From Chryseobacterium sp. Marseille-Q5410 (lineage in GTDB: Bacteria; Bacteroidota; Bacteroidia; Flavobacteriales; Weeksellaceae), in assembly GCA_946892665.1 (NCBI GenBank), contig CAMPOT010000001.1, forward strand, positions 186,001 to 250,000: a stretch of 64,000 nt of DNA, written 5' to 3'. The notes beneath the pieces were generated by a model. The model did not search any database, was not told where the DNA came from, and was given only the letters and a program-made list of their open reading frames with translations. The stretch's first letter is position 1. Every line of letters begins with the position of its first letter. Positions 36,854 through 45,310 of the stretch are shown one piece after another. Position numbers and translations under genes: made by a program.

Positions 36854-36887
36854 AAAGAAAATTATAAAAAATCAAATCGACATACAA

Positions 36888-38255
36888 ATGGAAAATCACG
36901 AGTATTCAGTAGGGCTCGACATCGGAACCACAAAAATTGTGACGATTGTCGGTAGAAGAAATGCCCACGGCAAAATTGAAGTTCTCGGCGTTGGAAAGGC
37001 AAAAAGTTTGGGTGTTCACAAAGGTATTGTGAATAATATTTCCCAGACCATCCAATCCATCAAAGCCGCAGTAGCAGAAGCAGAAAGCAGTTCCGGAGTT
37101 CCAATCAGTAAAGTAACTGTAGGGATTGCCGGCAAACACATCCGATCGCTTCAGCATTCGGATTATATCATGAGAGACCATCCGGATCAATACATCACGG
37201 AAGAAGATATCGAAAAGCTGAAAGATCAAGTAAAAAAATTAGTTATGCTTCCCGGCGAGGAAATCATCCATGTTCTTCCACAGGAATATAAAGTAGATTC
37301 CGAAGGAGAAATCCAGGAACCTGTGGGAATGCACGGGAAAAGATTGGAAGCTAATTTCCACGTGGTTGTTGGACAAATGGGAAGCATCCGAAACATCGCA
37401 AGATGCGTTCGGGAAGCTGGTTTAGAAATGGAAGCGCTAACACTGGAACCTCTCGCGTCATCGGAATCTGTGCTTACAAAAGAAGAAAAAGAAGCCGGTG
37501 TAGCCATCGTTGACATCGGCGGTGGAACTACAGATATTGCGATTTTTAAAGACAATATCATTCGACACACATGTGTCATTCCTTACGGTGGCGGAATTAT
37601 TACCGACGACATTAAAGAAGGTTGCTCCATTATCGAAAAACATGCAGAACAACTGAAAGTAAAATTCGGATCTGCCGTTCCGGAACTGGAAAAAGACAGC
37701 ACATTTGTCACCATTCCCGGTTTACACGGAAGACCTGATAAGGAAATTTCTTTAAAAACTTTAGCTCAGGTAGTTAACGCTAGAGTGGAAGAAATATTAG
37801 AAATGGTGAACACCGAATTGAAAGCTTACGGCGCCTTCGAACAAAAGAAAAAACTTATCGCAGGAATCGTTTTAACAGGTGGTGGATCCAATCTTCGTAA
37901 CCTTCGACAATTGGCGAATTACACCACAGGGTTTGACAGCAGAATTGGCTTCGCAAACGAATATGTTGCTAATGATAAAAACCAATTTCTAAAAGGACCG
38001 GAATTCGCAACTTCTATCGGATTACTGATGGAAAGCTTGAAAATTCGAGACAAGAAAATCAATCCGACTCCGATAGAAGAAACCCCTGCAGCACCAATTC
38101 CAGAAAATAAAGTTGCAGAAACAACAGAAGAAACTCCGGAATTCCGAACAGAAGAAATAACCGTACCTACTACCCAAGAAGGGAGACGCAACAAGCTTAC
38201 CATCGGACAAAAAATCATGGAAAGCGTGAAAAAATTCTTTGAAGAAGTTGAATAA
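36888..38255 (+). CDS. ftsA: Cell division protein FtsA
   Basis: FtsA is an actin-like ATPase that tethers FtsZ to the inner membrane. The 455-residue product has GLDIGTTKIVTIVG (9-22, phosphate 1 motif), the SHS2/1C domain region (about 85-165), GVAIVDIGGGTTDIAIF near 202-218 (phosphate 2) and GIVLTGGGSNLRNL near 325-338. A Pro/Glu/Thr-rich linker (about 390-430) leads to a C-terminal amphipathic helix (GQKIMESVKKFFEEVE), the membrane-targeting sequence. It is 18 bases upstream of ftsZ. Confidence 0.96.
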   Translation: MENHEYSVGLDIGTTKIVTIVGRRNAHGKIEVLGVGKAKSLGVHKGIVNNISQTIQSIKAAVAEAESSSGVPISKVTVGIAGKHIRSLQHSDYIMRDHPDQYITEEDIEKLKDQVKKLVMLPGEEIIHVLPQEYKVDSEGEIQEPVGMHGKRLEANFHVVVGQMGSIRNIARCVREAGLEMEALTLEPLASSESVLTKEEKEAGVAIVDIGGGTTDIAIFKDNIIRHTCVIPYGGGIITDDIKEGCSIIEKHAEQLKVKFGSAVPELEKDSTFVTIPGLHGRPDKEISLKTLAQVVNARVEEILEMVNTELKAYGAFEQKKKLIAGIVLTGGGSNLRNLRQLANYTTGFDSRIGFANEYVANDKNQFLKGPEFATSIGLLMESLKIRDKKINPTPIEETPAAPIPENKVAETTEETPEFRTEEITVPTTQEGRRNKLTIGQKIMESVKKFFEEVE

Positions 38256-38273
38256 TAAAAAAAATTACATACT

Positions 38274-40106
38274 ATGGAAAATATAAGCACACAAGGATTT
38301 TCATTTGATTTACCAAAAGGAAATTCATCAATTATAAAAGTGATCGGTGTAGGTGGTGGCGGAAACAACGCTCTAAGACACATGTACGAAAGAGGAATCC
38401 ACGGAGTAGACTTCGTGATTTGCAATACTGATGCCCAAACATTGGATAATAACCCTGTTTCCAACAAAGTACAGTTGGGAATGACGATTACTGAAGGCCT
38501 CGGAGCAGGAGCCGATCCTGAAGTTGGCGAAAAAGCGGCAATCGAAAGTATCGAAGACATTAAAGCAGCTCTTGGACAAAACACCAAAATGGTTTTCATC
38601 ACCGCTGGTATGGGTGGCGGAACAGGAACTGGTGCTGCACCGGTAATTGCTAAAATTGCGAAAGAAATGGGTATCCTTACCGTAGGAATCGTTACTGTTC
38701 CTTTTAGTTTCGAAGGAAGAAGAAGATTAGATCAAGCAGAAATCGGACTCGATAAACTGAGAAATAACGTTGATTCCTTAATCGTTATTAATAATGATAA
38801 ACTCCGTCAGCAATTCGGAAATCTTGGTTTCAAACAAGGATTCTCCAAAGCGGATGAAGTTCTTACCAACGCAGCAAAAGGTATGGCAGAAGTAATTACC
38901 GGATATTTCGATGTAAATATCGACTTCCGCGATGCAAAATCTGTACTTCAAAATTCCGGAACTGCTTTGATCTCGACCGGAACTGCTTCAGGTGAAAACA
39001 AAGCGGAAGAAGCGGTGAAAAAAGCTTTGGACTCCCCACTTTTAAACGATAATAAAATTACTGGCGCGAAGAACGTATTGCTCCTGATCCGCAGTGGTTC
39101 GGAGGAGGCTACGATGGACGAAATCGGTCTCATCAACGACTTTATTCAGAAAGAAGCCGGAAATACCGCTGAAATTATCTTCGGTGTGGGTACAGACGAG
39201 GAACTAGGCGAATCTATCAGTGTGCTGGTAATCGCAACCGGATTCGCAAAAGACGATAAAAAACATGCAGGACCAACTGAAAAAATTAAAATTAGCTTAA
39301 ACGATAATTTGTCTGCTTCTGCGAAACCGGAATCTCCATTCAAACAGAGAGAAGAAAGAGAAGAAATCACTAGAGAACAATTTCCTACAAAAAACCTCTT
39401 TGTTTTAGACGATGAAGAGGATCTGCCAACTCCGGAATTCAAAGTGAAAACAAGAGAAAGAAAAATTATCGTAGAACAAGAAACTCCAACTGAAATTAAG
39501 TTTTTTGATTTAGATGATGAAGAAACTCCGGAACCAAAATTCCGACAAAACCAACCGCAGGAAATCGATCTTTTCTCTTTTGAAGACGCTCAGTATGAAG
39601 CGCCAGAATCTCAATCTTTCAAGTTTGAAGTAGAAGAAAAAATCGAGCAAAAACCCGCAGAACCGAAATCTTCTTTCTCGGAAGAAAAACCAATAGAATT
39701 CAGTTTTTTCGTAAACGAACCGATTGAGGAGCCAACCGTTGAAACACCACAACCTAAAGCAGAAATCAAACCTGAACCGGTTCAAAATATCGAAAAGGTG
39801 CAAGATAAGCCAGTAGAAACGCCTAAAACTGAAGAAAAAATTGAAATTGAAGACGATTTCACATTCATCAGCAAACCTACTAGCGACAAGGTGATGGAGC
39901 GAAAAAACAAACTGAAAGAATTTAATTCCAGATATCAAATGACAGATTTCGAGAACGAATTTGAAACAGTTCCAGCATTCCGAAGAAAAAATATCAGCAT
40001 CGAAGGCAGCAATGCTTCTGATAATGCCATCAACCATTTTTTAACGGATCAAAACGGAAGAATGCAAATTCGCGAAAACAGATTTTTGAACAAAGACGTA
40101 GATTAA
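38274..40106 (+). CDS. ftsZ: Cell division protein FtsZ with long acidic tail
   Basis: FtsZ is the tubulin-like GTPase that forms the Z-ring. Residues about 18-325 are the GTPase core, with VGGGGNNA (27-34), the tubulin signature GGGTGTG (114-120), and the synergy T7 loop in DVNIDFRDA (about 213-221). The protein is 610 residues, about 220 more than E. coli FtsZ. The excess is a Glu/Pro-rich tail (about 335-560) with repeated short acidic blocks such as FFDLDDEETPEP and EEKPIEFSFF. The usual C-terminal peptide that binds FtsA appears as VPAFRRK (566-572), but 38 more residues follow it, ending FLNKDVD. A long tail is common in Flavobacteriia. Confidence 0.97.
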   Translation: MENISTQGFSFDLPKGNSSIIKVIGVGGGGNNALRHMYERGIHGVDFVICNTDAQTLDNNPVSNKVQLGMTITEGLGAGADPEVGEKAAIESIEDIKAALGQNTKMVFITAGMGGGTGTGAAPVIAKIAKEMGILTVGIVTVPFSFEGRRRLDQAEIGLDKLRNNVDSLIVINNDKLRQQFGNLGFKQGFSKADEVLTNAAKGMAEVITGYFDVNIDFRDAKSVLQNSGTALISTGTASGENKAEEAVKKALDSPLLNDNKITGAKNVLLLIRSGSEEATMDEIGLINDFIQKEAGNTAEIIFGVGTDEELGESISVLVIATGFAKDDKKHAGPTEKIKISLNDNLSASAKPESPFKQREEREEITREQFPTKNLFVLDDEEDLPTPEFKVKTRERKIIVEQETPTEIKFFDLDDEETPEPKFRQNQPQEIDLFSFEDAQYEAPESQSFKFEVEEKIEQKPAEPKSSFSEEKPIEFSFFVNEPIEEPTVETPQPKAEIKPEPVQNIEKVQDKPVETPKTEEKIEIEDDFTFISKPTSDKVMERKNKLKEFNSRYQMTDFENEFETVPAFRRKNISIEGSNASDNAINHFLTDQNGRMQIRENRFLNKDVD

Positions 40107-40125
40107 TACCAATATTTGCTAAAAA

Positions 40126-40572
40126 ATGAGTTTAGAAAATACCATCAGCGACGCGATTAAAACCGCCATGAGAGAGAAAGATAAAATAGCTCTCGATGCT
40201 TTGCGCGCTGTAAAATCACAAATTCTTCTTTTAAAAACCGAAGCTAAAGGAGCAGAAGTTTCTGCGGAACAGGAAATTGCCATTTTGCAAAGAATGATTA
40301 AACAAAGAAAAGACTCTTATGATCAATTCACCGCACAAAACCGCAGTGATTTGGCAGACGTAGAAAGCGCACAAATGAAAGTAATTGAAAAATTCCTTCC
40401 TGCGCAACTTTCAGCAGAAGAATTAGAAACGGAAATGAAAAAAATCATTACCGAAACAGGTGCCCAAAGCGCCAAAGATTTAGGAAAAGTAATGGGTATT
40501 GCCAGCAAAGCTCTCGCCGGAAAAAGCGATGGCAAGAGCATCTCTGAAATGGCAAAAAAACTGCTTTCTTAA
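40126..40572 (+). CDS. GatB/YqeY domain-containing protein
   Basis: The 148-residue protein is a stand-alone YqeY: an N-terminal helical part (MSLENTISDAIKTAMREKDK) and a GatB-like tail (GKVMGIASKALAGKSDGKSI, about 121-140). The GatB tail domain helps bind tRNA in the amidotransferase; the role of free YqeY is unclear. It follows ftsZ by 19 bases and is the last gene of the dcw transcript before the terminator. Confidence 0.9.
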   Translation: MSLENTISDAIKTAMREKDKIALDALRAVKSQILLLKTEAKGAEVSAEQEIAILQRMIKQRKDSYDQFTAQNRSDLADVESAQMKVIEKFLPAQLSAEELETEMKKIITETGAQSAKDLGKVMGIASKALAGKSDGKSISEMAKKLLS

Positions 40573-40615
40573 TGTTTAAATAAGGATATTCAACCTTTGC
40601 ATATCGATTTGATTG

Positions 40616-40648
40616 AAGCCCGGAACATTTAATGTTTCGGGTTTTTTC
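40616..40648 (+). terminator. Terminator of the dcw cluster
   Basis: A 10-bp stem (40619-40628 with 40632-40641, including one G-T pair), 3-base loop, then six T. It lies 46 bases after the yqeY stop. Confidence 0.85.
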
Positions 40649-40724
40649 TGCCAAAAAGACCATTATAGAAATTTGGAATGATTTTGATTACTAATTTGGA
40701 TGAGTTTAATCTTTTAAAAAAAAT

Positions 40725-40732
40725 TAAATTTG
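40725..40732 (+). promoter_or_regulatory. Bacteroidota -7 box for the bacilliredoxin gene
   Basis: TAAATTTG, exact match to TAnnTTTG, 48 bases before the ATG. A TTG at 40696-40698 is 26 bases upstream, slightly further than the usual 17-23. Confidence 0.5.
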
Positions 40733-40780
40733 CATTAAATAAGTTTCAAACCGTTTTTTTTTAACCTAAATAAAATAAAT

Positions 40781-41191
40781 ATGTATCCAGAAGAATTAGT
40801 AATGCCGATGAAGGCAGAACTTACCGATAAAGGTTTCCAAGACCTTAGAACTCCCGAAGAAGTAACCAATGCATTAAAAAAAGAAGGAACTACCCTATTG
40901 ATGGTGAATTCCGTGTGCGGTTGTGCAGCAGGAGCAGCAAGACCAGGAGTAATTTTTTCTCTGACAGGAGATAAAAAGCCAGACAATTTAACTACCGTAT
41001 TTGCTGGTTTTGATGTTGATGCAGTGGCAGAAGCGCGCAAATTATTAGCACCATTTCCGCCAAGTTCTCCTTGTGTAGCACTTTTTAAAGATGGTGAATT
41101 GGTTCACATGTTAGAAAGACATCATATTGAAGGTAACCCTGCAGGAGCAATCGCAGCCAATCTACAAGCAGCTTACGAAGAATATTGCTAA
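40781..41191 (+). CDS. BrxA/BrxB-family bacilliredoxin (YphP/YqiW)
   Basis: The 136-residue thioredoxin-like protein has the CxC active site Cys46-Gly-Cys48 in SVCGCAAG and the family start MYPEELVMPMKAEL. In Firmicutes these proteins remove bacillithiol from mixed disulfides. Several Bacteroidota are thought to make bacillithiol, so the same role is plausible, though the biosynthesis genes are not in the window. It has its own promoter and is followed by the GH3-family gene. Confidence 0.9.
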   Translation: MYPEELVMPMKAELTDKGFQDLRTPEEVTNALKKEGTTLLMVNSVCGCAAGAARPGVIFSLTGDKKPDNLTTVFAGFDVDAVAEARKLLAPFPPSSPCVALFKDGELVHMLERHHIEGNPAGAIAANLQAAYEEYC

Positions 41192-41280
41192 ACGAAAAAT
41201 TTAGTTTGTATTGAAATTCCGTTCATTTTTGGACGGAATTTTTTGTTTTTAAAAGCAATCGGACTTTACCCGAAATATAT

Positions 41281-41288
41281 TATATTTG
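41281..41288 (+). promoter_or_regulatory. Bacteroidota -7 box for the GH3-family gene
   Basis: TATATTTG, exact match to TAnnTTTG, ending only 5 bases before the chosen ATG at 41294. This resembles the arrangement at mraZ and would give a nearly leaderless transcript. Confidence 0.45.
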
Positions 41289-41293
41289 TCCTA

Positions 41294-42808
41294 ATGGCAA
41301 CAAAAGCGCTTTTCAATACCGTCGTCAATTGGTTTATCCGGCAAAGAATTGATCAGATTCAGAATTTCATGAATCATCCCACGGAAACACAAAATGGCGT
41401 ATTATTTTCCCAGCTCTATCATGCGGAAAATACCGATTATGGGAAAATTCATGGGTTTAGTTCTATCTCAAGTTATGACGATTTCCGCAGAAATGTTCCG
41501 ATCGTCACTTATGAAGATTTCGAACCTTATATCGAAAAAGCAAGACAAGGTATGCCCGATGTTTTCTGGCCCGGCTATATTCGGAAATTCGCGAAATCAT
41601 CCGGAACTACCAATGCGAAAAGTAAATTTATTCCCATTTCCGAAGAATGCTTAGAAGATTGTCATTTTAAAGCGGGGAAGGATTTACTTTCCATCTACGC
41701 CAATAATCATCCGGAAAACAACCTTTTTTCTAATAAAAATCTGCGCCTTGGCGGAAGTTCGGAATTGTACGAAGATTTCAATACCAAATTCGGAGATTTG
41801 TCCGCAATTATGATTGAAAATCTTCCGTTTTGGGTAGAAATTACCACAACACCAAGTAAAAAAGTTTCGCTGATGTCCGAATGGGAAAGCAAACTAAAAG
41901 CAATTGTCTCGGAAGTAAAAAATGAAGATGTAGGTAGTATAACCGGCGTTCCCAGCTGGATGATGGTTTTGTTGCAAAGGACATTAGCTGAAACAGGAAA
42001 AGAAAATATCGCAGAACTCTGGCCGAATATCGAGGTATTTTTTCACGGTGGAATTAGCTTTAAACCTTACAAAGACCAATACCGAAAACTCATTGGGAAA
42101 GAAATCAATTACTACGAAATTTACAATGCTTCCGAAGGGTTTTTCGCTATTCAGGATCAGCACGGGAGCGATGAAATGTTGCTGATGTTGGATTATGGAA
42201 TTTTCTATGAATTCATTCCGATGGACCAGTTTGACCTTAAAAATCTGCAGGCAATTCCTTTGGAAGAAGTAGAAATTGGGAAAAATTATGCGATGGTAAT
42301 TACTACCAACAGTGGTTTGTGGCGATACCTGATCGGCGATACCGTGAAATTTACTTCACTTAATCCTTATCGAATTAAAATTTCTGGCAGGACGAAACAT
42401 TACATCAATGCATTCGGAGAAGAATTAATGATTGACAATGTGGAAACTGCGCTCACAAAAGCTTGCGAAGCAACCGAAGCTTCCGTTTGCGATTTTACAG
42501 GAGCACCGGTTTTTATGAAAGATGGCGAAAGTGGCGCCCACGAATGGATCTTTGAATTTACAAAAGAACCAACAGATCTGGAGCGTTTCACTGAAATTTT
42601 CGACAATCACCTGAAATCGATCAACTCCGATTACGAAGCGAAACGCTATAATAATATGACGCTTAAAAAACCAATCGTACATATCGCAAAACCACAGCTT
42701 TTTTACCAGTGGATGTCCGCACGCGGAAAACTGGGTGGGCAAAATAAAGTTCCGCGATTGAGCAATGATCGCGAATATATCGATCCTTTACTGAAACTAA
42801 ATGAATAA
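41294..42808 (+). CDS. GH3 (auxin-responsive promoter) superfamily acyl-adenylating protein
   Basis: The 504-residue protein belongs to the GH3 superfamily, known in plants for joining amino acids to jasmonate or auxin through an acyl-adenylate. The ATP-binding motif appears as FAKSSGTTNAKSKFIPIS (about 98-115), with YNASEGFFAIQ (about 279-289) and LWRYLIGDTVKF (about 340-351) matching the second and third GH3 motifs. A C-terminal swivelling domain starts near HYINAFGEELM. In Bacteroidota the substrates are unknown. The ORF from 41243 would start upstream of the promoter box, so 41294 (MATKALFNTV) was chosen. Confidence 0.85.
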   Translation: MATKALFNTVVNWFIRQRIDQIQNFMNHPTETQNGVLFSQLYHAENTDYGKIHGFSSISSYDDFRRNVPIVTYEDFEPYIEKARQGMPDVFWPGYIRKFAKSSGTTNAKSKFIPISEECLEDCHFKAGKDLLSIYANNHPENNLFSNKNLRLGGSSELYEDFNTKFGDLSAIMIENLPFWVEITTTPSKKVSLMSEWESKLKAIVSEVKNEDVGSITGVPSWMMVLLQRTLAETGKENIAELWPNIEVFFHGGISFKPYKDQYRKLIGKEINYYEIYNASEGFFAIQDQHGSDEMLLMLDYGIFYEFIPMDQFDLKNLQAIPLEEVEIGKNYAMVITTNSGLWRYLIGDTVKFTSLNPYRIKISGRTKHYINAFGEELMIDNVETALTKACEATEASVCDFTGAPVFMKDGESGAHEWIFEFTKEPTDLERFTEIFDNHLKSINSDYEAKRYNNMTLKKPIVHIAKPQLFYQWMSARGKLGGQNKVPRLSNDREYIDPLLKLNE

Positions 42809-42810
42809 AA

Positions 42811-42842
42811 AATTCCGCTGGAAATTTTCAGCGGAGTTTTTT
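42811..42842. terminator. Bidirectional terminator
   Basis: TCCGCTG/CAGCGGA stem with further inner GAAA/TTTT pairing possible, A-run on the left and T-run on the right, between the convergent GH3 gene and the small lipoprotein. Confidence 0.8.
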
Positions 42843-42846
42843 TATG

Positions 42847-43191
42847 TTATTTTTTCTCCAAATCTTTCTTTACTTTTTCAGCGCCTTTTTCAACTTTTTC
42901 AGCGCCTTTTGCTGCGGCATCTTTAACTTCCTCGCCGACTTTTTTCATTTCGTGACCGGCTTTATCAGCGGCGTTATCAATTTTTTCACCTGCAGAATTC
43001 AACCTTTCTTTAGCCTCTTCCATGGTTTCATTAATTCTCGCAGAATCCAATGACGTGGATTTTTCGGTTTCAACAGTTGTGGTGGTTACGCTTCCGTCTG
43101 GATTTTCGGTAATTTCGGTTCTTTTTTCCGCTTTTTTGCAGCTAATTAATGATAAAGAAACTGTAGCGGCAATGATCATATAATTTTTCAT
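42847..43191 (-). CDS. Small lipoprotein with lysine-rich amphipathic helix
   Basis: The 114-residue protein starts MKNYMIIAATVSLSLISC: a lipoprotein signal with Cys18 as the lipid site. After a Thr/Glu segment (TENPDGSVTTTTVETEK), residues 55-114 are a long helix of repeated 11-residue-like motifs (KIDNAADKAGHEMKKVGEEVKDAAAK split at 70-95), similar to LEA or apolipoprotein helices and YtxH-type proteins. Such helices can protect against drying or lie on membranes; the role here is not known. ATG at 43191 was chosen over 43215 because it starts the signal peptide. Confidence 0.75.
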   Translation of the reverse strand: MKNYMIIAATVSLSLISCKKAEKRTEITENPDGSVTTTTVETEKSTSLDSARINETMEEAKERLNSAGEKIDNAADKAGHEMKKVGEEVKDAAAKGAEKVEKGAEKVKKDLEKK

Positions 43192-43228
43192 ATAATTAAA
43201 ATTTGTGTTATTCAAATATAGAAAAAAT

Positions 43229-43594
43229 TTAAGGATTCGCAGTGTTTTGTGAACCAGGAATTTCAGTTGCTGTTTTCCTGTTTTCTTCGTCTTTGATTTT
43301 CTTATCCCTGGTTTCTTTCTCAGCTTTTTCCTTTTCTACTTTCAGTTTGGTGAGCAATTTTTCCTCTTCCAATTTTTTTTGAACTTGCTTTAAAGAATCC
43401 TGATATTGCAGAGACGAAATTCTAATTTTTCGCGCTACGTCCACGGAAGTTGCTCCTGCGGAAAAAGAATCAATTGCCATCGTATCATACGGCGGAACGG
43501 AAGAAACAACCGATTCAGAATGTTGATTTTTTTGATCTTCTTTACCACAAGAAATCATTAAGAATAAGAAAAATATAGCAATTAGTTTTTTCAT
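43229..43594 (-). CDS. Small hypothetical lipoprotein with coiled coil
   Basis: The 121-residue product begins MKKLIAIFFLFLMISCGK, a lipoprotein signal with Cys16. The middle (about 60-105) is a highly charged coiled coil (SLKQVQKKLEEEKLLTKLK and more KE repeats), and the tail is Asn/Thr-rich. No family is recognised. It starts one base after the stop of the EEP-family gene, so it is the last gene of the mutL unit. The in-frame TTG at 43603 would add three residues and is less likely than ATG at 43594. Confidence 0.65.
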   Translation of the reverse strand: MKKLIAIFFLFLMISCGKEDQKNQHSESVVSSVPPYDTMAIDSFSAGATSVDVARKIRISSLQYQDSLKQVQKKLEEEKLLTKLKVEKEKAEKETRDKKIKDEENRKTATEIPGSQNTANP

Positions 43595-43595
43595 T

Positions 43596-44576
43596 TTAAT
43601 CAATATAAAATTCAGTTATAACAGGAAAATGGTCGGATAATTTCGCACTTCTGTCGACTCTGTACGCAACTGGCTGAATATTTTGCGAACAAAAAACGTG
43701 ATCAATCCTGATCGGAAATTTGTAATCATGAAAACTCGTTGCGCTTCCACGACCAACTTCTACAAATACATCTTTTAGATTTTTAAGCAAATGATAATAT
43801 TCGTAAGAATTCGGAACTGCATTGAAATCTCCTGCCAAAATTACAGGATATGGCGAAGCGGCGACAGCATTTTGCAAATCCTGAACTTCGGATTGATGAT
43901 TTTTAAAAGTCGGAACCAACTTTCCGAGAATGTATCGCAGTTTGTTTTCGTTTTGCTCTAAATCCTGGCTGGGCTTAACTTTCTGCTTTTCAAAAGAAAA
44001 AGGACTTAAATAGAGGTTGATAAAGCGAATTCTTTTTCCATTAATTTCGATGTCAGCATAAAAGGAATTTCCGTTTCCTCTGGTTGCAATTTTACCGTGT
44101 TCAAGGATTTTCGTTTTAGAATTAAGTGCGACGATGTCGTACTTTCCTACCCCAAAATCATATCCCGAAACCTGGTATTGCGAACTATATTCCTGAAGCA
44201 AAATCACATCCGCGCCACTGTTTTTAAGATAATTAAAAACTTTTTCGGAACCGCCAACCCTTCCTCCTTTGATATTGAAAGTCAGCATTTTCAGGTTGGG
44301 TTTGATGGATTTTTTCTCTCTGTAATTGATCCACCTTGAAGTAGGAACAATTAAAAATAAAGAAAATGCGAGAAAGAAAACGGCTCTTTTTTTCCATAAG
44401 ATAATCCAAGTAAGGCAAAACAACACATTTAAGATCATCAAAACCGGAAATAAAAGCGAAAGTAAGTTCAGCCACGGAAAAACTCTTGGCGGAATATAGG
44501 CGTTGAGAATCGTTCCGAAAAGAAGCACCAAAATACTGAAATGAAAAATCGTGAAAAGTACCCGAAACAATTTCAT
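43596..44576 (-). CDS. Membrane-anchored endonuclease/exonuclease/phosphatase family protein
   Basis: The 326-residue protein has three N-terminal membrane helices (about 5-85), then an EEP (Mg-dependent phosphodiesterase/phosphatase) domain with motifs LTFNIKGG (near 97-104), VILLQEYSSQ (near 123-132, catalytic Glu), LAGDFNAVPNS (near 244-254) and SDHFPVITEF (near 316-325, final Asp-His). The domain probably faces the periplasm. Substrate unknown: nucleic acid, sugar phosphate or lipid are possible. The start ATG at 44576 lies 2 bases after the rhomboid stop; a TTG at 44582 was rejected. Confidence 0.82.
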   Translation of the reverse strand: MKLFRVLFTIFHFSILVLLFGTILNAYIPPRVFPWLNLLSLLFPVLMILNVLFCLTWIILWKKRAVFFLAFSLFLIVPTSRWINYREKKSIKPNLKMLTFNIKGGRVGGSEKVFNYLKNSGADVILLQEYSSQYQVSGYDFGVGKYDIVALNSKTKILEHGKIATRGNGNSFYADIEINGKRIRFINLYLSPFSFEKQKVKPSQDLEQNENKLRYILGKLVPTFKNHQSEVQDLQNAVAASPYPVILAGDFNAVPNSYEYYHLLKNLKDVFVEVGRGSATSFHDYKFPIRIDHVFCSQNIQPVAYRVDRSAKLSDHFPVITEFYID

Positions 44577-44578
44577 TT

Positions 44579-45310
44579 TCAATTAATTCTGAATCTGTTT
44601 TTCTTCCAATACCAAGCCAATAAAATTCCTGCGAGAGCACCGCCAACATGGGCTAGATGAGCAATTCCCCCAACATTTCCTGTAACACCAAGTATCACCG
44701 AACCGATAACGACTACCGGTAACACATATTTTACTTTCACCGGAATCGGAATGAACATGATCATAATTTCTGCATCTGGAAAAAGTACGGCAAAAGCAGC
44801 GATAACGCCGAAAATCGCTCCAGATGCGCCCACCATAGGAACAGTAATAATCGATTGTAAATCACTCACCAACTTTCTTTGTTCCAAAACAGCTTGCGCG
44901 CTTCCTTTGAATGCGACACTTTCGCCTGACATATAACCATTCAAATCGAAACCGAAGCTTTGGAGACTCGTTTTAATCTGTTCTACTTCAATGAAGTTCC
45001 ATAAATTAAACAGGAAAAAAGCTCCCAAACCACTCACGAAGTAAAGAACCAAATATTTTCGATCACCCAAAATTCTTTCTAAAACGAGCCCAAAACTGTA
45101 CAAGGTGAACATATTGAACAAAATATGCATAAAACTGCCATGCATAAACATGTGCGTAATGATTTGCCATGAATGGAAAAATGGCGAAAACGGATAAAAT
45201 GCCGCTAAATATCGGTACATCATCTCGCTGTTCAATAGGTAAGTAAGGGCAAAAACTACTACATTGATGATGATGAGATTTCGCGTTATGGGTGGGATTT
45301 GATTGATCAT
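44579..45310 (-). CDS. Rhomboid-family intramembrane serine protease
   Basis: The 243-residue protein has six or seven membrane helices and the catalytic residues of rhomboid: Ser163 in GASGAIFG and His221 in IAHLAHVGGALAG. The HxxxN region HGSFMHILFNMFTLYSFG (57-74) is also typical. A loop insertion of about 40 residues (108-150) separates helices. It cleaves membrane proteins within the lipid layer; targets unknown. Its start overlaps the mutL stop by four bases. Confidence 0.92.
   Translation of the reverse strand: MINQIPPITRNLIIINVVVFALTYLLNSEMMYRYLAAFYPFSPFFHSWQIITHMFMHGSFMHILFNMFTLYSFGLVLERILGDRKYLVLYFVSGLGAFFLFNLWNFIEVEQIKTSLQSFGFDLNGYMSGESVAFKGSAQAVLEQRKLVSDLQSIITVPMVGASGAIFGVIAAFAVLFPDAEIMIMFIPIPVKVKYVLPVVVIGSVILGVTGNVGGIAHLAHVGGALAGILLAWYWKKNRFRIN

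Noticed and set aside
38373-40037. Large minus-strand frames inside ftsZ and ftsA
   Set aside because: Shadows of strongly conserved genes with unnatural Phe-rich composition.
41243-41293. Longer start of the GH3 gene at 41243
   Set aside because: It is a TTG upstream of an exact promoter box; ATG at 41294 fits the family start.
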